In this document: in pieces, positions 57,183 through 64,000 of the stretch | How positions within the stretch are numbered: the stretch's first letter is position 1 | How the letters are laid out: each line of letters opens with the position of its first letter | Assembly (NCBI RefSeq): GCF_030397575.1 | Contig: NZ_JAPNXS010000006.1 | Coordinates: 124,001-188,000, forward strand | DNA: 64,000 nucleotides | Direction of reading: 5' to 3' | Origin: Psychromonas sp. 14N.309.X.WAT.B.A12 | Lineage (GTDB): Bacteria; Pseudomonadota; Gammaproteobacteria; Enterobacterales; Psychromonadaceae | Program-made: the position numbers and the translations under genes | The notes under the pieces: generated by a model | Told to the model about the DNA's origin: nothing | What the model saw: only the letters and a program-made list of their open reading frames with translations | Database searches by the model: none

Positions 57183-58628
57183 TTAATTCGTTCCGCCTAC
57201 GGTTAATTGATCAATTTTCAATGATGGTTGACCCACTCCCACTGGTAAGCTCTGCCCTTCTTTACCACAAACACCTACGCCTGGGTCTAAACACATATTA
57301 TTCGCAACCATTGAGATTTTCTGCATTGCATCAAAGCCATTACCAATTAAGGTAGCACCCTTAATTGGCGCGGTAATTTTACCATCTTCAATCAAGTAAG
57401 CTTCAGAGGCTGAGAACACAAATTTACCCGAGGTAATATCCACTTGACCACCACCAAAATTAGGTGCGTAGATACCTTTTTTAACACTTTCGATTAACTC
57501 TTCATGTTGGTATTCACCATTTAACATAAAGGTATTAGTCATACGTGGCATTGGTAAATGAGCATAAGATTCACGACGTCCGTTTCCGGTTGGGTCGACT
57601 CCCATTAAACGCGCATTTAATTTATCCTGCATATACCCTTTTAAAATACCATTTTCGATCAATACATTACGTTGACCTTTAGTCCCTTCATCATCGATAT
57701 TAACCGAACCACGACGGTCTGCAATACTACCATCATCAATAACCGTACAGTGTTTAGAAGCAACCTGTTGACCGATTTTACCTGAAAATGCCGAAGACCC
57801 CTTACGATTGAAGTCACCTTCTAACCCATGCCCCACTGCTTCATGCAATAGTACACCAGGCCAACCAGCACCTACAATCACCGGCATTGCTCCAGCAGGT
57901 GCCGCAATCGCTTCAATATTGATTAATGCTTGTCGTACAGCCTGGCGAGCATAACCAAACGCTTTTAATTCACCTTCTTGCGTATCAGTGAAATAGTCAA
58001 GGTCAAATCGACCACCACCACCAGCGCTGCCACGTTCACGTTTACCGTTCTTTTCAATTAACACAGAGCAACTAAAGCGAATTAAAGGACGCACATCCGA
58101 TGCTAAAGTACCATCGTTAGCCGCGACTAAGATCTCTTCGTAAACAGCATTTAATGACACTGTTACTTCAGTCACTGCAGGATCTAAAGCACGCGCAAAA
58201 CTATCAACTTGCTTTAGCAGTTCGATCTTTTTATCACGACTCATGCTTTGTAAAGGATCAGCAGAACCATAATAAAGCGGCTGTGCCGATGGTATAATCA
58301 ACTTAACGCTTTTTTCTTGACCTGAGTTAGCAATACTTTTCGCAGCATTTGCAGCTTCAGCAATAGCACTTTTAGAAATATGATCAGAATAAGCAAAGCC
58401 AGTTTTTTCACCAGAAACAGCACGGATACCGACCCCTTTCTCAATGTTATAACTGCCTTCTTTAACAATACCGTCTTCTAATAACCAAGACTCATGTCGG
58501 CTGGCTTGAAAATAAAAATCTGCGTAATCAATTTGTGCTCCCGATATCTGACTAAGCTGTGATTCGAGATCACTAATTTGCATCTCCGCAGGGGCTAAAA
58601 AATTGTTTACGACTTGTTCAAAAGACAT
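57183..58628 (-). CDS. tldD: Metalloprotease TldD
   Basis: Protein of 481 residues, E. coli length. [20 protein letters not shown] holds the HExxxH zinc motif near residue 260. [17 protein letters not shown] and [20 protein letters not shown] mark N- and C-terminal parts. TldD with PmbA forms a zinc protease for unfolded peptides. It starts 10 bp after the nitrilase-family gene, part of the rng-yhdP-nit-tldD run. Confidence 0.97.
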   Translation of the reverse strand: MSFEQVVNNFLAPAEMQISDLESQLSQISGAQIDYADFYFQASRHESWLLEDGIVKEGSYNIEKGVGIRAVSGEKTGFAYSDHISKSAIAEAANAAKSIANSGQEKSVKLIIPSAQPLYYGSADPLQSMSRDKKIELLKQVDSFARALDPAVTEVTVSLNAVYEEILVAANDGTLASDVRPLIRFSCSVLIEKNGKRERGSAGGGGRFDLDYFTDTQEGELKAFGYARQAVRQALINIEAIAAPAGAMPVIVGAGWPGVLLHEAVGHGLEGDFNRKGSSAFSGKIGQQVASKHCTVIDDGSIADRRGSVNIDDEGTKGQRNVLIENGILKGYMQDKLNARLMGVDPTGNGRRESYAHLPMPRMTNTFMLNGEYQHEELIESVKKGIYAPNFGGGQVDITSGKFVFSASEAYLIEDGKITAPIKGATLIGNGFDAMQKISMVANNMCLDPGVGVCGKEGQSLPVGVGQPSLKIDQLTVGGTN

Positions 58629-58637
58629 TAAAGATCC

Positions 58638-59501
58638 TTATTTATAAATACTATTAAATCGATTGTGTTGCTGTACCGGCATTTTCTTTCTAATTTGATT
58701 AACATCTTGTAATGAAAAATCCGCTTGTACCGAGCCATTGCCAGTTGTTAATTGCGCAACAAGCATTCCCCAAGCATCTACAATCATTGAGTGTCCATAG
58801 GTATAACGCGTTGCATGCTCTGGCTGATGTACAAAGTGCACTCCACCTTGGTTAGCCGCTAGCATATAACATTGTGTTTCTATGGCACGTGCTTGTAATA
58901 ACGCTTGCCAATGCGCTTCTCCCGTCACTTGGGTAAAGGCCGCAGGTAAGATAATAATCTCAGCACCCTGTTCTCTGAGCTGCTGGAATAATCCTGGAAA
59001 ACGTAAATCATAACATATTGCTAAACCAACTTTAGCAAAACCACAATCCACGACCTTAACCTGCTCCCCAGGAATAAAGGTATCCGATTCTCTGTAAGCG
59101 CCCTGTGCATCTTCTACATCCGCGTCAAACAAATGTATCTTATGATAATGCTCTAGTAGCAGGCCCTGTGGAGAATACACTAAGCAGGTGGTGTAAATTT
59201 TATCTTGTTGCTCGCTTTTAATCGGGAAACTGCCGCAAATCAAGGTGCATGAATAGGTTTTAGCCAATTCAGATAAACGGTGTTGCACATTACCATCACC
59301 TAGCGTTTCAGCTTTTAATAAATAATTATCTCGGCTACCAAAGCATAATGCGTTTTCAGGTAATAAAACTAAGTGATTCACTCCCGAATCTAAATTTAAC
59401 GCATCAAGTTGTTCTATTACTTGCTCAAAATTATGTTCAATGCAGTCACTGCTAATAATTTGAACCGCGGTTAACTTGCAAGCTTGACTATCATTACTCA
59501 T
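58638..59501 (-). CDS. Carbon-nitrogen hydrolase (Nit1/Nit2-like)
   Basis: Nitrilase-superfamily protein of 287 residues. The catalytic triad is visible: Glu in LLPENALCFG (residue about 50), Lys in HYHKIHLFDADV (about 120) and Cys in GLAICYDLRFPGLF (about 162). The family repairs deaminated glutathione in relatives; E. coli has a related YbeM/NadN-independent member. Substrate here is inferred only. It lies 4 bp after yhdP and 10 bp before tldD. Confidence 0.9.
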   Translation of the reverse strand: MSNDSQACKLTAVQIISSDCIEHNFEQVIEQLDALNLDSGVNHLVLLPENALCFGSRDNYLLKAETLGDGNVQHRLSELAKTYSCTLICGSFPIKSEQQDKIYTTCLVYSPQGLLLEHYHKIHLFDADVEDAQGAYRESDTFIPGEQVKVVDCGFAKVGLAICYDLRFPGLFQQLREQGAEIIILPAAFTQVTGEAHWQALLQARAIETQCYMLAANQGGVHFVHQPEHATRYTYGHSMIVDAWGMLVAQLTTGNGSVQADFSLQDVNQIRKKMPVQQHNRFNSIYK

Positions 59502-59505
59502 CTCA

Positions 59506-62500
59506 TTACTCCTTAACAGAGCTGCTGTTAGTTGTATTGTTAGCTTGGTTATCTTCTAATTTTTCTAATACTTCACTATTTTGTAATTTAACTGAGCCTT
59601 TTAATCTATCTTCAATGGTTATTTTAGGGTCAGAAATAGGTCCTTTAGCTGAAAAATCAACACGAACAATAGTATCGACTACAGGCTCCAAAATTTTAGT
59701 CAACATCAATACTGCTGCACCGGTTAATGGGTTAATAGCAAAGGCAGCTAACACCGGTAAACTAGAAGTCACTGCCGGGCTATAACTGAAACGATAATTA
59801 ACATTCAGGTTAGGTAAATCAATTAAACCCGTTCCCGAAATTTTACCCGCAGAGCCATCTAAGAAGTAATCATCATTTTTAAAAATACCATTAGTGATGG
59901 TAGCCGATAACGACATGGTATCGAACCCTAAACCTTTAGAAAATACATTGTCGAATTCAATATTTAGACTGCGACGAATCGCATCCAAACTTAAAAAGCT
60001 TAGTAGTCGAGCGCCTTTATCATCCACTTCCGTGATTTGGCCATCTTCAACATCCACGGTCAAATCACCATTCAACGAATCAAAGTTAAATTGCCATGGT
60101 GCACCAACCCAGTTTAAAGCGCCATTCACTTCACTTTCTTGGTAATTCATTGGGCTTTTATAACCTAAACGGCGCACAATATTTGTTTGGCTACTGCCCT
60201 TGGCATCAAAAATAATATTAGTGCGGCGTTGATCCCATACTCCTGAAATATTAGTCGCTTGTTGCTCTTCCCCGAGTTGTACATAATCGATGTTGTAACG
60301 GGACTTACTTGGGAATACATGTGCTTTCAATGGAGAGAAGGACATTTGATTATAAATACACACGACGCACTCTAAAAACACCTCAGGGTAGTCTAAGCGT
60401 AAGTTATCGCTAGGCTCAACTAAAGTTGCTGACTCTTGTTGTACAAAAGAATCTTTTAATGCATCCATATCTAAAGATTGAAAGTTCATCTTTTGAATAT
60501 TGATATCATATCGATCAGGGACGCCTTTACGGTACTCCAAATTTGCTAATAGATCATCGCCTTTAACATTAATGGCAAGCTTCTTACCCGACTGTTGTAA
60601 ATCCGTAGACAAGTTAACAATAGGCTGTTCGAATAATTCAGCATGCTTAACATCTAGATAAAGATGATCGAGATTAAATAATGTATCACTATCATCTGTA
60701 CCTTGCTTAGCTTGTAAGTGTTCTTTAATTACACTAACCCAAGGCGTTAGGTTCACTCGAGATTCATTAATACGAACGATTTGCTTACTTTTATCAATAG
60801 GTAAATTTAAGTCATTACCTAAGCCGAGATAAAAGTATTTAAGCTTTGTTTGTTGGTCTGGGTAATACAATTCACCCGCTGATTTTAATTTATTTGAAAT
60901 TAACGCATCCCAACGAATACCATCTGCATCACCGTTGACGTTAACTTTAGTCGGCCAAGACTGCAGCGCATTTTTATTGTAAGGTGCAGGCAGGTTAATT
61001 TTAGTGCCCTGTAGAGGAGATGTAAGGTAAACACCAAATTTATACTTATCTTGCTGTTGACTGAAATTAACTTGGCCTTGCCAATCTAAATTACCACTTA
61101 GTTGTAAAGGCAGCAATGAGGGTTGTTCACGGCTTAATTTACTCATGTCCCATTGACCAAATAAACTGACCAATAATTGATATTTACTGTCATTTTCATT
61201 ACTAGAAAATGAAAAATTGACCGGTTGATCAAATAATTTTGCTGTTAACCCATCACCTGTAAAATTCTCATCAGTAAAACTAAAGCTACCCTGCGTATTT
61301 TCTAGTAACAGATTTGTTTCATCACTAAGCTTAATATTGACATCATTGCCATCAAGGTTAAATTGACCTTTAACTTGTGTTTGACCGTTGTCTGTAGAAA
61401 ATGGAATATTTAACGTTAACTTACCTTGTAAGTTATCCTGAATCTGTAAGGTATCGGCGACTTGCGTTAGGCTATCTTTAATCGGTGATTTAAGCAGATA
61501 CTGCATAATAGAGTCTGCTTTTTGGTCGATATCGGCTTCAATATTTATACCGCCATTACTAGACAGAGTAGCAATCTTAGCTGACAATTTATCAACCTTC
61601 ATGCTGCCCAGTTTAGCTTTCTCACTTTCCATCAGTAATGAGTCATTTTCAAATAACAAGTCTAGATCTAAATCATACAAACCTTGCCATTCTTCAAAAA
61701 AATCATACTGGGCATTTTTGATTGGGATAAAAGCTTGGAAAATACCCTCTTGTTGTTTAAATGGGTATGCATTTAAAGGGCCATTCCACAACACTTTCGC
61801 ACCATCTGCAGAGCCTTGTTGAATCGCTGACTGTAAATAACTGAAGACATCTTTACCCATTGCTTTCACTGGAAAGTAATGTTGAGCCTTACTTGCATCA
61901 TTTAAAGAGGCGTAAGAATAAAGGCGTAAATAAGGGCTGGATGCTTGTTCATTTTCAGTTGTATCAGGATCACTTGGAGATACTAAATCATCACTGTTAT
62001 TTGGTAAAAAAAGTGAAAATTGCGTGGTGCTTTTCAAGTCATCAGTATCAAGAAGAAATTGATTGCTGGCTAAAGTGACGCCAGTGGAATTAACTTTCCA
62101 ATGCAGGTCAATATCAGCTTTTTGTAAAGGCATTGAACGATTAAATTGTCCATCAAAAGTAATACGTTGTGGATCAAGTAGAATCGATGCATGACCACTA
62201 TCTTGGTCAGCAGTCACCTTAATATTCGCATTGCTCACCCCAGGGATTATATCGTGAGCTTGATTACTAAAATCATCAATATGTGCACTCACCGTCATTT
62301 GCCCAATCGGGTTAAAATGCATATCCAATTTACTCAATTTACCGCCTAACTCTAAATCAGCAACATAGTTAATCTGCTGTTCAGAAAGGGATGAAAATAA
62401 TAAACCAAAGGGAGTAATCGCATTAATATTAATCCCCTTAAGATCAAACTGACCAAAACGACCAATATCACCATGACCTGCAATATTCACATCATTTAAC

Positions 62501-63507
62501 GGTGTATAGTTATGGGTAATATTTAAATCATAACTATCAAACAACCAATGCTGGTCGTCATAGCTAAACTGAAATAAACCATCATTAATTTGCCAACTTT
62601 CAGATTCACCTAACAATGTCCAAGCGATTTCGGAGTTGTCCCAGTGCAATTGCATATTCTTAAAACCATTAACATCAAAATCACTCCATAAACGAAACGA
62701 CACAACGGCAGAAGTAAGATCGGCTAACGGGTTAATCTGTGGTTTTAAATACTCAGTGGCATTAAGGTTCTCTGCTTGAGCATACAAGCGCCCTACTAAG
62801 TTATCAGGAGTGCCTTCAGCATCACCAGTAACATCAATAATAAACTCTAAAGTATTCTCACCTAGCGTATTAGGCAATGACGCTTTACCAACACCTTGAT
62901 GTTGCTGACCGTCATTTAACCAGCTCAAATCCTGGATTAGAATAGTTTTTTGGTTATAGAGGTGGTCAGTAAAACGGATACGACTTTCGGTAATAGAAAA
63001 AGAGCTTAATCGGAGTAGCAGGATATTTTTCAAAGAGGCTAAGGTGCCCTGAGATCCAGCTTCATCAGACTCGGAAGTTGATAACTGACCAATGCGTTCG
63101 ACATCTAACGCCGATTTAAGCAATAAATCAGCACCCTTGATCGAGATATCATTAAAGATCAGCTGTTGCTTTTGTAAACTTTCTAAAAAATCTAAATGTA
63201 AAAATAGGTTATTAATTTTTAATTCGAAGGGTAAAACATCGGTTTCAGTGAAGGTGACATTATTTAAGGTGAGCACTAGACCGGAGAAGTCGATCCCTGC
63301 TGAAACTTTATCGGCATCGACATTAATATCGTGCTCTGCAGCAACCCACTCAACAAGTTGTGCTTTATAGTCTTCGACTCCATTAATTGCAAAACGGGCA
63401 GCGGTTAATAATACCGCTAAGACAATTAAAGTCACCACCAGCAAGACTATCAAGCATTTTAAACATCTTAATGTAAAATGTTTCAAAAATGAGAACCCAT
63501 TTACCAT
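59506..63507 (-). CDS. yhdP: AsmA-like envelope protein YhdP
   Basis: Giant protein of 1333 residues from the ATG at 63507 (an in-frame GTG at 63552 gives 1348). One N-terminal transmembrane helix (LIVLLVVTLIVLAVLLTAAR) is followed by long beta-rich repeats and the C-terminal AsmA-like block (GALNWVGAPWQFNFDSLNGD, DDYFLDGSAGKISGTGLIDL). E. coli YhdP (about 1270 residues) spans the periplasm and carries phospholipids to the outer membrane with TamB and YdbH. It is downstream of rng. Confidence 0.93.
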   Translation of the reverse strand: MVNGFSFLKHFTLRCLKCLIVLLVVTLIVLAVLLTAARFAINGVEDYKAQLVEWVAAEHDINVDADKVSAGIDFSGLVLTLNNVTFTETDVLPFELKINNLFLHLDFLESLQKQQLIFNDISIKGADLLLKSALDVERIGQLSTSESDEAGSQGTLASLKNILLLRLSSFSITESRIRFTDHLYNQKTILIQDLSWLNDGQQHQGVGKASLPNTLGENTLEFIIDVTGDAEGTPDNLVGRLYAQAENLNATEYLKPQINPLADLTSAVVSFRLWSDFDVNGFKNMQLHWDNSEIAWTLLGESESWQINDGLFQFSYDDQHWLFDSYDLNITHNYTPLNDVNIAGHGDIGRFGQFDLKGININAITPFGLLFSSLSEQQINYVADLELGGKLSKLDMHFNPIGQMTVSAHIDDFSNQAHDIIPGVSNANIKVTADQDSGHASILLDPQRITFDGQFNRSMPLQKADIDLHWKVNSTGVTLASNQFLLDTDDLKSTTQFSLFLPNNSDDLVSPSDPDTTENEQASSPYLRLYSYASLNDASKAQHYFPVKAMGKDVFSYLQSAIQQGSADGAKVLWNGPLNAYPFKQQEGIFQAFIPIKNAQYDFFEEWQGLYDLDLDLLFENDSLLMESEKAKLGSMKVDKLSAKIATLSSNGGINIEADIDQKADSIMQYLLKSPIKDSLTQVADTLQIQDNLQGKLTLNIPFSTDNGQTQVKGQFNLDGNDVNIKLSDETNLLLENTQGSFSFTDENFTGDGLTAKLFDQPVNFSFSSNENDSKYQLLVSLFGQWDMSKLSREQPSLLPLQLSGNLDWQGQVNFSQQQDKYKFGVYLTSPLQGTKINLPAPYNKNALQSWPTKVNVNGDADGIRWDALISNKLKSAGELYYPDQQTKLKYFYLGLGNDLNLPIDKSKQIVRINESRVNLTPWVSVIKEHLQAKQGTDDSDTLFNLDHLYLDVKHAELFEQPIVNLSTDLQQSGKKLAINVKGDDLLANLEYRKGVPDRYDINIQKMNFQSLDMDALKDSFVQQESATLVEPSDNLRLDYPEVFLECVVCIYNQMSFSPLKAHVFPSKSRYNIDYVQLGEEQQATNISGVWDQRRTNIIFDAKGSSQTNIVRRLGYKSPMNYQESEVNGALNWVGAPWQFNFDSLNGDLTVDVEDGQITEVDDKGARLLSFLSLDAIRRSLNIEFDNVFSKGLGFDTMSLSATITNGIFKNDDYFLDGSAGKISGTGLIDLPNLNVNYRFSYSPAVTSSLPVLAAFAINPLTGAAVLMLTKILEPVVDTIVRVDFSAKGPISDPKITIEDRLKGSVKLQNSEVLEKLEDNQANNTTNSSSVKE

Positions 63508-63625
63508 CCTTTTACTGTATAACAAGTGGCGGTCAAGCCAGTAGTGACGCACTATTATTAACGATTAAGCTAGCTATCAATCTTAATACGCTTTTCGATA
63601 AAAGCAATCACCTCAGAGGAGTCTA

Positions 63626-64000
63626 TTAGATCATCACCACATCAAACTGCTCTGGTCCATACAGCGGCTCAGCATGAATTTCCACACGCTTCTGCATAAA
63701 CACGATTAACTCACCTAAATTATAGGATTCATCACCTTTCAGCGCCTCTGCAACCGCCACTGATGCATATACAGCAAAACGCTCAGCAGAATAAGCACGG
63801 TCTACACGTAATATTTCACGTAATATCTCATAACATACTGTCTCGACAGTTTTCACATAACCGCGACCATTACAGGTTTTGCACTCACCACAGAAAATAT
63901 GCTCAAGACTTTCGTGAGTACGCTTACGCGTCATTTCAATCAAACCTAATGGCGAGAAATCGTTAATATGGGTCTTTACGCGATCTTTTGCCAATGCTTG
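63626..64000 (-). CDS. rng: Ribonuclease G, C-terminal part (cut by window edge)
   Basis: The last 124 codons of RNase G. QALAKDRVKTHINDFSPLGL then IEMTRKRTHESLEH is followed by CGECKTCNGRG, the CxxC zinc-link that holds the dimer of the RNase E/G family. It ends EPLYGPEQFDVVMI, matching RNase G and not the long tail of RNase E. RNase G matures the 5' end of 16S rRNA. The catalytic and S1 domains lie outside the window. The 118-bp gap to yhdP holds no gene. Confidence 0.93.
   Translation of the reverse strand, partial: QALAKDRVKTHINDFSPLGLIEMTRKRTHESLEHIFCGECKTCNGRGYVKTVETVCYEILREILRVDRAYSAERFAVYASVAVAEALKGDESYNLGELIVFMQKRVEIHAEPLYGPEQFDVVMI

Overview
The window is chromosomal DNA of a marine gammaproteobacterium. 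It is AT-rich by eye. The single-copy housekeeping genes, their order (rlmN-pilF-rodZ-ispG-hisS-yfgM-bamB-der; the whole dcw cluster; lpxC-DUF721-M23-secA-mutT) and a periplasmic Lig E DNA ligase fit the Vibrionales/Alteromonadales. The best guess is Psychromonas or a close relative. This is inferred from protein character and gene order, not from a database search.

Layout. 1-1.8 kb: the N-terminal part of an AraC-type regulator, divergent from an SLC13-type anion permease. 1.8-4.8 kb: the only clear accessory block. It holds three small unrecognised genes on the minus strand, an integron attC-like hairpin, a decayed REP-associated (Y1) transposase, and a heptamer tandem array at each edge. 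4.8-10.2 kb: RNase P RNA with promoter and terminator, rsmI, and the lpoA-yraN-diaA-dolP operon. 10-19.3 kb (minus): yfgJ, der, bamB, yfgM, hisS, ispG, a short rodZ, pilF, rlmN. 19.4-22.4 kb: feoABC with candidate Fur and FNR sites. 22.4-27.2 kb: yciH, a HopJ-family gene, yacG, zapD, coaE, nadC, ligE, mutT; the pilABCD genes often found between nadC and coaE are absent. 27.3-32.8 kb: secA, an M23 peptidase, dciA (DUF721), lpxC. 32.9-50.1 kb (minus): ftsZ-ftsA-ftsQ-ddl-murC-murG-ftsW-murD-mraY-murF-murE-ftsI-ftsL-rsmH-mraZ, i.e. a complete dcw cluster read from mraZ, with a MraZ-type operator in front. 50.4-55.0 kb (plus): rsfS-rlmH-mrdA-mrdB-rlpA, divergent from dcw. 55.1-64 kb: pmbA, yjgA, tldD, a nitrilase-family gene, a YhdP/AsmA-like giant protein, and the C-terminal part of RNase G cut by the window edge.

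The genes cover cell-wall precursor synthesis (mraY, murC-G, ddl), septal synthesis (ftsI, ftsW, ftsQ, ftsL, ftsA, ftsZ, zapD), elongation (mrdA, mrdB, rodZ, with lpoA activating a class A PBP) and envelope assembly (bamB, dolP, lpxC, secA, yfgM, yhdP). RNA and ribosome maturation (rnpB, rsmI, rsmH, rlmH, rlmN, rsfS, der, yjgA, rng) and replication control (diaA, dciA, yacG) are also represented.

Most of the window is ordinary core genome. The points most worth a second look are the cassette-like 1.8-4.8 kb block, a 20-bp hairpin whose 3' arm contains the ligE ribosome-binding site, a rodZ with no periplasmic beta domain, the loss of pilABCD beside nadC, a dispersed ~50-bp repeat, and the divergent juxtaposition of the dcw and mrd clusters.
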